From assembly GCF_900104725.1 (NCBI RefSeq), contig NZ_LT629758.1, positions 3,100,001 to 3,164,000 of the forward strand: 64,000 nucleotides of DNA. Direction: 5' to 3'. Positions within the stretch are counted from its first letter, which is position 1. Every line of letters starts with the position of its first letter. The stretch is from Actinoplanes derwentensis (GTDB lineage: Bacteria; Actinomycetota; Actinomycetes; Mycobacteriales; Micromonosporaceae). The notes under the pieces are model-generated. The model was not told the origin of the DNA. It made no database searches and worked only from the letters and a program-made list of their open reading frames with translations. The position numbers and the translations under genes are program-made. Positions 43,072 to 52,215 of the stretch are shown piece after piece.

Positions 43072-44871
43072 CTATTGGAGGGACAGCTCGACACCATAGG
43101 TGCTGATCCAGCTGTCCACTTGCAACACGGTCTCCAGCACGGCGCGGCTGACGCCGCCTTCCAGAGCCTTCACCCCGATTTCCCGTACGTCCTTCAGGAA
43201 CCGTTGCGACAGCAGCGGGCCGATCGCGCTCGCCGGATCACCGGCCAGCGTCACCACCCGCTCGCGCAGCACCTGGTCGTAGATCCGGTCCCGCAGGTTC
43301 GGGTAGGGCAGCTTGACCCGGTTCGCCACCGGCTCCGGCAGCAGGTCCTTCATCGCCGCCCGCAGCAGGCTCTTCTCCCGGCCGTCGAAACTCTTCATCG
43401 CCCAGGGGATGTTGAAGGTGTAGTCGACCAGCCGGGGATCGGCGAACGGGATCCGCACGTCCAGCCCGGACGCCATGCCGAGCCGGTCGAGGCGATCGAA
43501 CAGGACCCGCGAGTGCCGGGTGTGCGCCAGATAGGTGACCTCCCGGAACCGGGCCTCGGTCTTGTCGTCGAGGTGGTCGCCGGCCGCGATCTCGGCGAGC
43601 GCCGCCCGGTGACAGTCGTATTCATAACCGGCCAGGTCGAGCCCGGCGAGCAGCGCCGGATCGAAGACGACGTCGTTGCCGGCGAACCGCGGCCGGCCCT
43701 CGTGGACCCACGGGAACGTGTCGGTCATGACCAGTTCGGGCAGCCGCAGCCAGTTGTAGCCGCCGAACACGTCGTCGCCGAGTTCGCCGGAGAGCGCGGC
43801 GGGCGAGTGCTCGCGGGCGGTCCGGAACAGCAGGTGCAGCGACGCGTACTGGTCGCCCTTGTTGATCGGGATGTCGTAGGCGGCCAGCACCGACGCCCGC
43901 AGCTGCGGGTCGAGCAGCCGCCCGGTGTCCAGCGGCAGCTCACGGTGGTCGGTGCCGACGTGGTCGGCGAGCATTCTGGCGTAGAGGTGGTCGTCGTTGC
44001 CGGGCGCGCCCGAGTCGTGGGCCGGGTCGCGGTCGCTGACGGCCAGGGAGAGCAGCGGGCCGCGGCCCTGCCGGTTCGCCTCCTGAACGGCCAGGGCGGT
44101 CAGGCTGCTGGAGTCGAGCCCGCCGGAGAGCAGTGAACAGGGCAGCGCGTCGCCGGCGAGGCGTTCGGCGACGATGCTCTCCAGCATCTCCCGGACGGTG
44201 CCGATGGTGCGGTCCAGCGAGTCGGGGTGATCCCGGACCGCGAGACGCCAGTAGGGCTGCTCGTCCAGGCCGGCTCTGGTCACCCGTACGACATGACCGG
44301 GTTTGACCTCTCGCATGCCGCGGAAGATCGCGTGGCCCGGCACCCGGGCGACGGACAGGATGTCGCGGAGCCCGTCGGTGTCCAGGACGGCCCGGAAACC
44401 GGGATGCGCGAGGATGACCTTGGGCTCGGAGCCGAAGATCACCCCGTCCGGAGTGGGCGCGAAGAACAGCGGCTTGACGCCCATCTGGTCCCGGACCAGG
44501 AGCAACTCCTGACGGCGGACGTCCCAGACCGCGAAGGCGTAGGTGCCGCGCAGGTGACCGGCCAGGTCGGGCCCCCACTCCAGGTAGGCCCGCAGCACCA
44601 GCTCCCGGTCGCCGGCGCCGGACGCTCCGAGACGGGCCCGGATCTCGGCCCGGTTGTGGATCTGTCCGGCGAAGGTCACCACGGCGTGTGGTGACGGCTC
44701 ACCGGCCGCGGCGGCCGGCTGTCCGCGATGGGCCAGCACCGCGTGCTCGAAGGACCAGACGGTGCCGGTGCCGGGGGCTCGCCGTGCCAGGGTGGTGGTC
44801 ATGGCGTGCGCGACGTCCAGCTCCGGGGAAACGTCCCGAACGAAATCGACCCAGCCCGCAATGCCGGACAT
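43072..44871 (-). CDS. Asparagine-synthetase-like amide ligase without the glutaminase cysteine
   Basis: 599 residues. The first residues are MSGIAGWVDF where glutamine-dependent synthetases have MCGI, so the N-terminal nucleophile Cys2 is Ser. Other glutaminase positions are also eroded (RRAPGTGTVW for RRGPD-type, FAGQIHNRAEI for YNGEIYN-type). The ATP pyrophosphatase domain is intact: LLSGGLDSSSLTAL near 235, LSGELGDDVFGGYNW near 360. Similar loss of glutaminase function is known in beta-lactam synthetase and lasso cyclases, which use an internal or external amine rather than ammonia. I infer that it makes an amide bond in the operon's product. It is third of five genes. Confidence 0.88.
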   Translation of the reverse strand: MSGIAGWVDFVRDVSPELDVAHAMTTTLARRAPGTGTVWSFEHAVLAHRGQPAAAAGEPSPHAVVTFAGQIHNRAEIRARLGASGAGDRELVLRAYLEWGPDLAGHLRGTYAFAVWDVRRQELLLVRDQMGVKPLFFAPTPDGVIFGSEPKVILAHPGFRAVLDTDGLRDILSVARVPGHAIFRGMREVKPGHVVRVTRAGLDEQPYWRLAVRDHPDSLDRTIGTVREMLESIVAERLAGDALPCSLLSGGLDSSSLTALAVQEANRQGRGPLLSLAVSDRDPAHDSGAPGNDDHLYARMLADHVGTDHRELPLDTGRLLDPQLRASVLAAYDIPINKGDQYASLHLLFRTAREHSPAALSGELGDDVFGGYNWLRLPELVMTDTFPWVHEGRPRFAGNDVVFDPALLAGLDLAGYEYDCHRAALAEIAAGDHLDDKTEARFREVTYLAHTRHSRVLFDRLDRLGMASGLDVRIPFADPRLVDYTFNIPWAMKSFDGREKSLLRAAMKDLLPEPVANRVKLPYPNLRDRIYDQVLRERVVTLAGDPASAIGPLLSQRFLKDVREIGVKALEGGVSRAVLETVLQVDSWISTYGVELSLQ

Positions 44872-44934
44872 GAGACTCCTCTGAAAAGTCGTGGGGGTGG
44901 TGCCGGGGCGCCCGAGGACGCCCCGGCGGTGGGG

Positions 44935-46734
44935 TCAGATCCGGTGGTCGTTGGCGCCGTGGATGTCGCAGGCGTACCACTGGGCCAGGGCGCGCATGCC
45001 CTCGAAGATCGGCGCGGTCGGCCGCCACCGCAGCTCGGCGGTGATCAGGCCGGTCTCCAGAGCCCAGTGCTCGGCGGGCCCGTCGACGGTTTCCCAGGGC
45101 GTCTTGCGGGAGGCCTCGGCCAGCAGAGCGGCCAGTTCCTGTTCGCCGTACGTCGCCGAGGCCACGTTGAGCACCGGCCGGGCCGCCGGGGCGGACAGCA
45201 CGGCGCCGATCGCGCCGGCCATGTCCCGGTAGTCCAGCACGTGGTGCACGCCGTCCGGGTTGAGCCGCAGCGGCTGGCGGGTCCATGCCAGGTGGACGAA
45301 CTCCCGTGGGGTGGTGCCGTCCGGGGCGTACGGGCCGACCGGTGCGGCGAGCCGCAGGACCTGGACCGGGATCCCGCTGTCCCGGCAGCGTTGTTCGGCG
45401 AGCCACCACTGCCGGGCCACCGGATCGGCGGGTTCACCGGTGACCGACGACTCGGTGGCCGGTCCCGCCCCGAGACCCCGGTAGACCGCGGTGGAGGAGA
45501 GGTAGACGAGCCGGCCGGCCACCGCGAGCACGCCGTCCAGCAATGTCGCGTCCTCGGCGGGGCTGCCGAGGTGCACCACGGAAGCGGTGTCCCCGATGTC
45601 GGCCGGGGCGGCCACGTAGGACGCCCGGAACCCGAGATCGCCCAGCAGCGCGGCCAGTTGGCGGCCGGCGTCCCGGTCGGGGCCGGTGACGGCCACCCGT
45701 GGGCTCACCGCGGGTGCCGGGTCCTGACGTCCCTGGTGGAGCGCCTGCAGCGCCAGGTCACGGACCGGGTGTGACAGGGCGATCAGCTCGTCGACGGTGT
45801 ACTCCTCGCACAGGCCGCCCGCCCCCAGGGTCTCCATCACCGCGGCGGCGACCGACGGGTCCGGCTCGGGTTCGTCGGCGGTGACGGCGCCGATAGCGAA
45901 GGCGGTCAGCCAGACCGCCCGGCTGATCCGGCCGGGCAGCTCGGTGGCCGCCGCCGCGTAACCGGCCAGGCAGCGGTCCAGCACGCCGATCCGGCTCAGG
46001 TAGCGATCGGTCTCGACGTAGTCCCAGTCCGCACCGTCCCGCACGGCGCAGCGGGCGTCGCCGTACTGGTAGAACGGCACCACGTCGAACCGGGCGGCGT
46101 CGTACGACTCCGGTTCGCCCGCCTTGCCGGTGTAGAGGGTGGCCTGCCGGTAGCCGTGGTAGCTGTTGCCGGCCAGGCTGGGCAGTTCGGTGTGCTGGAC
46201 CGTGCTCGGGGTGCAGAACCGCACCGGGATGCCACGGGCGTTCAGGTAACGCTGCACGACCACGTCGTACGGCCAGCCGTCGCCGTGTTCCTCCTGGTAG
46301 GCGGCGTAACCGCGGGCGACCTCGGCAGGCAGCATCAGCGCCTGGCACGGCGTGTGCTCCTGCAGGGTGTACGCCCACTCCACGCCGGTCAGCGCGGCCA
46401 GCCGGGCCACCGCGCCGTTACGGGCCTCCCATCCGGCGTAGAACGAGATCGCCTCGCCCGGCGCCGCCGCGGCCGCCCGCTCGGCGTGGTCGAAGAATCC
46501 GTCGGCCAGCTCCACGTCGTCCTGGAGCACCAGGTGGTGGGTGGCGTCCGGCGGCACACACGACCAGGTCAGCGGGGCGGTGCGCAGGGCGGTCGGACGG
46601 CCGGACGGATCGGGGTCGGTGACGACCAGGATCCGGCCCGCCGGGTCGGCGTCGGCGATGAGCTGGGCTTCGGCGAGGCGCTTCGGGTGCGCCATCACCG
46701 CTCCGCTCAGGGTCACGGGCTGTCGTGATGTCAC
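44935..46734 (-). CDS. Glycosyltransferase-like / NAD-dependent epimerase-like fusion
   Basis: 599 residues from GTG 46734 (GAGG 6 bases upstream). The N-terminal half resembles GT25/GT-A glycosyltransferases: HLVLQDDVELADGFFDH near 66 with a DxD-like DDVE, CQALMLPAEVA, WPYDVVVQRYLNARGIPVR, then STVQHTELPSLAGNSYHG. The C-terminal half (about 345-590) is an extended SDR: VAVTGPDRDAGRQLAALL, VYLSSTAVYRG, then QWWLAEQRC where YxxxK is expected, so the catalytic Tyr and Lys appear to be replaced; VLRLAAPVGPYAPDG and LDYRDMAGAI follow. Second of five genes, 7 bases after the dioxygenase. It would pair with UDP-glucuronate from the operon's dehydrogenase. Confidence 0.75.
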   Translation of the reverse strand: MTSRQPVTLSGAVMAHPKRLAEAQLIADADPAGRILVVTDPDPSGRPTALRTAPLTWSCVPPDATHHLVLQDDVELADGFFDHAERAAAAAPGEAISFYAGWEARNGAVARLAALTGVEWAYTLQEHTPCQALMLPAEVARGYAAYQEEHGDGWPYDVVVQRYLNARGIPVRFCTPSTVQHTELPSLAGNSYHGYRQATLYTGKAGEPESYDAARFDVVPFYQYGDARCAVRDGADWDYVETDRYLSRIGVLDRCLAGYAAAATELPGRISRAVWLTAFAIGAVTADEPEPDPSVAAAVMETLGAGGLCEEYTVDELIALSHPVRDLALQALHQGRQDPAPAVSPRVAVTGPDRDAGRQLAALLGDLGFRASYVAAPADIGDTASVVHLGSPAEDATLLDGVLAVAGRLVYLSSTAVYRGLGAGPATESSVTGEPADPVARQWWLAEQRCRDSGIPVQVLRLAAPVGPYAPDGTTPREFVHLAWTRQPLRLNPDGVHHVLDYRDMAGAIGAVLSAPAARPVLNVASATYGEQELAALLAEASRKTPWETVDGPAEHWALETGLITAELRWRPTAPIFEGMRALAQWYACDIHGANDHRI

Positions 46735-46741
46735 CGGTGCC

Positions 46742-47518
46742 TCAGTTCTCGGCGAAGTCGGCGTTGCGGACCTTGCGCTCGTTGTCCTCCAGGCCGTGGT
46801 CCATGCCCTGTTCCCGTTCGAGCGCGATCATCGAGGCCGGGCGGTAGTTGAGGATGTACGCCCGGCGCTGCAGCCCGGTGGTGTTGCCCCGCGAGTAGTG
46901 CAGTGTGGTGCCGGAGTGGGCGGCACCCTGACCGGGCGAGAGCGGCACCGCGGTCGCGCCGGGCTCGTCCTCGGAGCAGTCACATTCGATGTTGCTGCCG
47001 TCGCTGGTCGGGCGGTGGACTCGCAGCGGCTGCCGGTGCGAGTCCCGGACGTACCACATGCAGCCGTTGTCCGGCACGGCCTCGTCGAGGGCCACCCAGA
47101 TGGAGACGGCGCGCTTGTCGGGCAGGTCGATCCAGTACGCCGCGTCCTGGTGCCAGGGCGTCGCGACACCGCTGTGCGGGGCCTTGTGGATCAGCATGTC
47201 GAAGTCGAGGATCGCGTCGTCGCCGATCAGCTCCTTGGCGATGGCCAGTCCCCGGACGTGCAGCGGCATCTCGATCAGCTGCTTGTACAGGTCGGACGGC
47301 CACATGATCTGCGTGATGTTCTCCCTTTCGGCGTCCTTGCGGGGCACGTGCGATCCCAGGTCGGAACGCTTGTCGCCACTCTCGATATCGCCACTGATGA
47401 AACGGTCGTAAATAGCGCGGTACGTTTCGACCTCATCCGGCGTGAGAATGGAGTCAATAACAGCGAAACCGTTCTGGTGGAATTCTTTGGACAGGTCGGT
47501 GCCGGCACTAACGGACAT
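46742..47518 (-). CDS. Phytanoyl-CoA dioxygenase (PhyH) family Fe(II)/2-oxoglutarate enzyme
   Basis: 258 residues from ATG 47518, chosen for the AAAGGGA site 6 bases upstream and the immediate start of homology (FHQNGFAVIDSILTPDEVE). The iron-binding triad is visible: His and Asp in TPWHQDAAYW near 138, and the distal His in AAHSGTTLHYSRGN near 211, with a 2-oxoglutarate-binding Arg in the following RRAYILNYRP. Members hydroxylate small molecules. It leads the five-gene operon, so hydroxylation of the ligase or glycosylation substrate is likely. Confidence 0.88.
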   Translation of the reverse strand: MSVSAGTDLSKEFHQNGFAVIDSILTPDEVETYRAIYDRFISGDIESGDKRSDLGSHVPRKDAERENITQIMWPSDLYKQLIEMPLHVRGLAIAKELIGDDAILDFDMLIHKAPHSGVATPWHQDAAYWIDLPDKRAVSIWVALDEAVPDNGCMWYVRDSHRQPLRVHRPTSDGSNIECDCSEDEPGATAVPLSPGQGAAHSGTTLHYSRGNTTGLQRRAYILNYRPASMIALEREQGMDHGLEDNERKVRNADFAEN

Positions 47519-47948
47519 GACGGATCCCTTTCTCGAAACAGATGACTCACACGCCGCCGGCGGAACCCGGGCAGGCGGAATCGACCTGGGACACCGCGAT
47601 GTGTCCAGGCGTATCAGCTGGTGGAAGGCCACTCGGCGATCAGACGCCGAGGGCGGGATGGGTTCCGGCTACGCCCGACGCGCAGCACCCTGGATGTGAA
47701 GCATTCCCTCTGACCCCCGTCAATGTTCTGCAACTTGCACGACCCTACCAACAGGTTTCTTAACAGAACAACCCCGTTACCCTCCGCAGTGGATGCACCG
47801 AGGGCCGGTAACCAGGAAACCCAAGGCCAAAGAGTGTGCGGATCGGCAAGTGATCCAGGTTACATTGTGGTTCTTGATTCAGCCTGCTGTGATCCTGGCG
47901 AAAACGGCCCGCCTCCCATTCGGGCCGGTGAATTCAGGAGGATCCGTC
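47519..47948. promoter_or_regulatory. Divergent 430-base intergenic region
   Basis: Lies between the dioxygenase operon (minus) and the His-rich gene (plus). AT-richer stretches near 47715-47780 and 47850-47885 are likely promoter zones for the two directions, but no convincing hexamer pair or operator was found. Confidence 0.45.
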
Positions 47949-48545
47949 ATGACGGTCGTGCGCGCACACCATCACCACAACCCCTATGACCATCTGTTCG
48001 GCGGCGACGAGTTCGACGAACTGCTGCGGGACCTCGGACAGCGGCGCGCGGCCAGCATCGAACACCACCACCGGGCCGGGACGTACCCGCGCGCCGCCAT
48101 GGGGTTCGTCATCCTGGACCCGACCGCGGGCCCCTGGGTCCCGAACACCTCGGCGGTACTGGGTGCCATCACGATCGGGCCGGACAGCGAGCGTTTCCTG
48201 CCCAACGCCGCCGCCAAAGCCGGCGGCCACCGGCGGCTGGGCCGCAACTACGGCGAGGCGGTCCTGGTCGACCCGCATCTGTGCGGGCGGGCCGCGTTCC
48301 GGTACGGCCACTCCGCACAGGTCCGCGGAGTCATCGTCGGCGCCAGCTCACAGGCCCCCGACCAGGATCTCTACGAAGCGGGACAGCTGGCCGCCGACTT
48401 CGTCACCGCGATCGCCGCACGGCAGGCCGGCTGGGAGTCGAAGACCGGCGAGACCGACTGGCTGTCCGCCGACGACCGCCCCGACCGGGAATACCGCGAC
48501 ATGGTGTCCTTCTTCGATGCCGGAGCACCTGCCGATCGGCCATGA
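47949..48545 (+). CDS. Histidine-rich hypothetical protein
   Basis: 198 residues from ATG 47949, with a strong AGGAGG site 7 bases before it. His clusters occur at the N-terminus (RAHHHHNPYDHLFGG) and near 38 (IEHHHRAG), which could bind metal. The middle (GFVILDPTAGPWVPN; GVIVGASSQAPDQD) is globular without a recognised fold. No signal peptide or membrane segment. It is divergent from the PhyH operon and could share its control region. Confidence 0.7.
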   Translation: MTVVRAHHHHNPYDHLFGGDEFDELLRDLGQRRAASIEHHHRAGTYPRAAMGFVILDPTAGPWVPNTSAVLGAITIGPDSERFLPNAAAKAGGHRRLGRNYGEAVLVDPHLCGRAAFRYGHSAQVRGVIVGASSQAPDQDLYEAGQLAADFVTAIAARQAGWESKTGETDWLSADDRPDREYRDMVSFFDAGAPADRP

Positions 48546-48643
48546 TGCCCCCGGCCACCTCGCGGACCGTCGTTACTGGCGCTCCGCGCGATACCGTCAC
48601 CTGACGTGAACGAAGCGCAACCGGCACGGCCTACGTTGCGGGC

Positions 48644-49025
48644 ATGACGAACCCGCATGTGCTCTTCATCCACTGGACAGCAAGCCGATCCCGATCGGGC
48701 ACTCGTTCGGCGGCATGATCGCCCAGAAGCTCCTCGGCCAGGACCTCGCCGCGGCGGCCGTCGCGATCGACGCCGCGCAGGTCAAGGGGGTGCTGCCGCT
48801 GCCGCTGCCCTCGCGGCGGGTCACCTTCCCGGTCGTCAAGAACCCGGCCAACCGCAACCGGTCGGTGTCGCTGACGGCCGAGCAGTTCCGGTACGCAGCA
48901 CGGCCTCTGAGCAGTCCGACCAGGCCGCCGCCGGCGCGGCCACCGGCCGTTTCACCGAACCGGACGAGGCCCCGACCTGGTCCTGCTGCTGGCCAGCGAC
49001 CGAGCCGGCACCGACAGTGGCCTGA
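48644..49025 (+). pseudogene. Alpha/beta hydrolase remnant with internal deletion
   Basis: MTNPHVLFIH is a normal hydrolase start, but the sequence jumps directly and out of frame to KPIPIGHSFGGMIAQKLLG, the nucleophile elbow. Roughly 60 residues are missing, and the rest drifts into frame-shifted sequence without the usual acid and His region. Confidence 0.8.
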
Positions 49026-49037
49026 CCGCACTGTGTG

Positions 49038-49070
49038 GTGGGTTGGGGTTCGGATCGCACCCCAACCCAC
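49038..49070. terminator. Perfect 11-base stem hairpin
   Basis: GTGGGTTGGGG, an 11-base loop, CCCCAACCCAC. Placed between the hydrolase remnant (plus) and the end of the DedA gene (minus), where it can serve both strands. Confidence 0.75.
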
Positions 49071-49085
49071 TACAGAAGTGGACCG

Positions 49086-49853
49086 TCAGTGGTGGTCGCT
49101 GGGCACCCGGGCCGTGCCGCGGGCCGGGTGCCGTGGGGTCGGGTAGTGGTTCGGGCTGCCGAGCCCGTCGAAGTCCGCGGCCACATGCCCGTCCACGTCG
49201 GCCTCGGCCGGGTCGACCCCGGCAGCCAGGGCCCGGCGGCGGGCCAGCACCCGGCGCACCACCAGGAAGATCACGAACGAGATCCCGAGGCCCAGCACGA
49301 CCTTGCTGAGCGGGCTGAGGTAGCCCTCGACGCTCTCCCAGTTGTCGGCGAGCGTCCAGCCCGCGCCGATCAGCGCGGCGTTCCAGATGCCACTGCCGAC
49401 CGTGGTGAACACGATGAACCGGATCAGCGGCATGCGGGCGACACCGGCCGGCAGCGAGATCAGGCTCCGCACGATCGGGATGCAGCGGGCCACCAGGACC
49501 AGCCAGCTGCCGTACTTCTCGAAGAGCGCGTAACCCCGCTCCACGTCCGCCCGGGTGGCGAGCACGAACCAGCGTTTCCCGGCGAGGGCGTGCAGCCGGT
49601 CGTAGCCGAGCAGGGCGCCGACGTAGTAGAGCACCAGCGCACCGGCGACCGCGCCGATGGTGGCGGTGATCCAGACGGCGATCAGGTTGAGATCACCGGC
49701 TCGCGCGTGGAATCCGGCGAGCGGCAGGATCAGCTCCGAGGGGATCGGCGGGATCACCGTCTCCAGGAAGAGCAGCAATCCCACGCCGACCGCGCCGAGG
49801 CCGTCAACCAGGCGAAAGACCCATTCGGTGATCAAGTCGGTGATACCACCCAT
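49086..49853 (-). CDS. DedA family membrane protein
   Basis: 255 residues. Typical segments: FLETVIPPIPSELILPLAGF near 30, FEKYGSWLVLVARCIPIVRSLISLPAG near 110-135, then further membrane helices. The conserved Glu and Arg/Pro residues of DedA flippase-like proteins (lipid carrier recycling, membrane potential maintenance) are present. Monocistronic by spacing. Confidence 0.92.
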   Translation of the reverse strand: MGGITDLITEWVFRLVDGLGAVGVGLLLFLETVIPPIPSELILPLAGFHARAGDLNLIAVWITATIGAVAGALVLYYVGALLGYDRLHALAGKRWFVLATRADVERGYALFEKYGSWLVLVARCIPIVRSLISLPAGVARMPLIRFIVFTTVGSGIWNAALIGAGWTLADNWESVEGYLSPLSKVVLGLGISFVIFLVVRRVLARRRALAAGVDPAEADVDGHVAADFDGLGSPNHYPTPRHPARGTARVPSDHH

Positions 49854-49948
49854 GCAACAGTCGTCTCCCGCTCCGTGGCCGGCGGCCGTCGCCGGTCCCC
49901 TTCGCCGCCGAAGATACGTGCGCTACCTGCACACCTGCTGTGAGACGG

Positions 49949-50326
49949 TCACAGGATCCCGGTGGTGGCGAACGAGTAGGCCATCACGGCGCCGGTGACC
50001 GCCCAGACGATCACGATGTGCCCGGCGATGGTCAGAGCCGTACGGGCCGCGGTGGGCGCGGACGGCCCCCGCTGCGCGAAGTTGACGGCCGCGAACGGCG
50101 ACACCGCCATCAGGACCGCGACGAGCACTGCGGGCGGCGCCCAGAGCACGTCGCTGTCGTCGCATTCACTGCCGAAGCACACGATCGTCGCCAGCGCGGT
50201 GAGCAGGAAGTACAGCACCGGCACCGTCACGGTGAGCAGGCCGGCGACGAGGACCGTGGTCGCCTTCCCGGAGCGCGGCAACCAGGACGAAGGGGTCGGG
50301 GTGGCGTAAATCGGTTCGGTGGACAC
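49949..50326 (-). CDS. Small four-segment membrane protein
   Basis: 125 residues with about three to four hydrophobic segments (TTVLVAGLLTVTVPVLYFLL; VLWAPPAVLVAVLMAVSPFA; GHIVIVWAVTGAVMAYSF) and two Cys in a short loop (VCFGSECDD). No family recognised. Confidence 0.7.
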   Translation of the reverse strand: MSTEPIYATPTPSSWLPRSGKATTVLVAGLLTVTVPVLYFLLTALATIVCFGSECDDSDVLWAPPAVLVAVLMAVSPFAAVNFAQRGPSAPTAARTALTIAGHIVIVWAVTGAVMAYSFATTGIL

Positions 50327-50388
50327 GCTGTCGAACCGTACAGCAAGGTATGAATGTCTTTCATGTTTGGTTCGGTAAAGTTTCCGAC

Positions 50389-51951
50389 CTAACGAGTCAG
50401 CGGCTCCCGGGGCAGCCGGACCACGAACGTGGTGCCGGGCCCGGCGGTGTCGGCCACGGCGATCGTGCCGTGATGCCGCTCGATGATCGTCCGGGTGATG
50501 ACCAGGCCCAGCCCGGTTCCGGGGATCTTGGCGGCCACCGCCGTCGACGCCCGGTAGAAACGCCGGAACAGCCGGGACCGCTCCTCCGGCGGAATCCCGA
50601 TGCCGGTGTCGGCCACCGCCCAGGTCACCCAGCCGGGCCGGTCCGCGTCCGGGCCCGCGGTGACCGTGATCGTGCCGCCCCGCGGGGTGTACTTGACCGC
50701 GTTGGCCAGCAGATTGTCGGCCACCTGCCGGAGCCGGTCCGGATCGCCGGTCACCGGCAGCCGGGCCGGCAGGTCGGTCCGCACGGTGAGGTCCTTGGCG
50801 CTGGCCGCGATCACGGCGGAGGTGATGCTCTCGTGCAGCAGTCCAGCCAGGTCCAGCTCAGCCGTCCGGATCTCCAGGCTGCCGGACTCCAGCCGGGCCA
50901 GGTCGAGCAGGTCGTCGGCCATCACACTGAGCCGTTTCGCGCTGGTCTCGATGATCCCTAGATGCCGGTGCCGTTCCGCGGCGGCGATGTCGTCGTCGAG
51001 CAGGGCGATTGTACCGAGAATGACGGCCAGCGGATTGCGCAGCTCATGTGTGACCAGGGTGAGGAACTCGTCCTTGGTCCGGGCCAGGTCGATGGCGAGT
51101 TCCTCGGCGCGGCGCCGCTCCAGGTACTGCCCGACATGCGCGGCCAGCCCGGAGAGCAGGCCGATCAGGGTGGTGTCGGACTTCTCGGCCCGGTCACCGA
51201 AGACACAGAGAGCGCCGAGCACTTGGGGCCCACTGCGGATCGGCACACCGACCGCGACCCGCAGGCCGACCCGGGCGGCGGCCTGACGGCGCGGCGACGA
51301 GGCATCGGCGGCCAGGTCCGGCACCCAGTGCGGGCGGCCGTCCCGGTAGACCGCGCCGGGCAGTCCGGAGTCCCGCGCCATCTCGGGCAGCGCGAACCCG
51401 GTCAGGTCCCGGCGGGCCCGGTTGTGGCGGGCGATGCAGATCAGCGCCGCCCGGTCGGGGTCGAACAACCACAGTTCGCAGACCGGCCATCCCATCCGCA
51501 CGCCCAGTGCCTCGACCACCCGAACCGCCGCGTCGTCGCTGCTCGGCGCTTCCGCCAGGGCCCGCAGGACGGCTGCTTCGACCATGATGAACCGGCTGCC
51601 CCGCAGGGCTACCGACACGTCGTGGGCGAGCGCGTGCACGACCTCGCCGGTGATGGTCAGGATGGTCTCGACCGGCAGCTCGTGGCCGTCCCGGTGGATC
51701 GCGGTGAACTGTAGACGGCGTTCGAGGAACCGGCCCGGGTCACCGCCGGCGATACGCCGCAGCGCCTCCCGATAGCTGTCCCGGTGCCGGTTCGCAATGA
51801 TCAGCCGGACGACGTCGGCGCCGATCGCCTGGTCCCGGGTCCAGCCGAAGGTCGCCTCGGCCGCCGGATTCCACTCCACCACCCGGCCGTCGCCGGTGAC
51901 CGCCACGTACGCCTCGGAGATCACCGCGAGTACCGCCGCCGAGTGGTTCAT
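50389..51951 (-). CDS. Soluble PAS-GAF sensor histidine kinase (orphan)
   Basis: 520 residues. A PAS domain (VISEAYVAVTGDGRVVEWNPAAEATFGW) is followed by a GAF-like domain (about 130-280, VGVPIRSGPQVLGALCVFGDRAE), HisKA with phospho-acceptor His302 (LVTHELRNPLAVIL) and HATPase (DNLLANAVKYTPRGG; VADTGIGIPPEERSRLF; GTGLGLVIT). No membrane segments, so it senses a cytoplasmic signal. No response regulator is adjacent. Confidence 0.93.
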   Translation of the reverse strand: MNHSAAVLAVISEAYVAVTGDGRVVEWNPAAEATFGWTRDQAIGADVVRLIIANRHRDSYREALRRIAGGDPGRFLERRLQFTAIHRDGHELPVETILTITGEVVHALAHDVSVALRGSRFIMVEAAVLRALAEAPSSDDAAVRVVEALGVRMGWPVCELWLFDPDRAALICIARHNRARRDLTGFALPEMARDSGLPGAVYRDGRPHWVPDLAADASSPRRQAAARVGLRVAVGVPIRSGPQVLGALCVFGDRAEKSDTTLIGLLSGLAAHVGQYLERRRAEELAIDLARTKDEFLTLVTHELRNPLAVILGTIALLDDDIAAAERHRHLGIIETSAKRLSVMADDLLDLARLESGSLEIRTAELDLAGLLHESITSAVIAASAKDLTVRTDLPARLPVTGDPDRLRQVADNLLANAVKYTPRGGTITVTAGPDADRPGWVTWAVADTGIGIPPEERSRLFRRFYRASTAVAAKIPGTGLGLVITRTIIERHHGTIAVADTAGPGTTFVVRLPREPLTR

Positions 51952-52215
51952 CAGGGCTCGATCGTCAGGTTCCCGGCGTCGGCCGCCATGAGGACACGTT
52001 CCACCGGCTCAACCTAGGTGCCGATGACAGCGGTGTCCCGGAATTCCCGGTTCCTCACCCGTGTCGTGCAGATGGGCAGATGTGACGTGGGGACACGGCC
52101 AGCCGCTGGTGGCCGAGCTGTTGTCACTCGTACCGGCGGCAATGATCCTGGGTCGTGCCTTGACCGGCAAGCGCGGGCACTGGCCGTCCGCCACGACATC
52201 GAGTTGAATGACTGC

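Noticed and set aside
40515..47518. Five-gene operon as a lasso peptide cluster
   Set aside because: The AsnB-like ligase invites this, but there is no precursor peptide, RRE or cysteine protease gene nearby.
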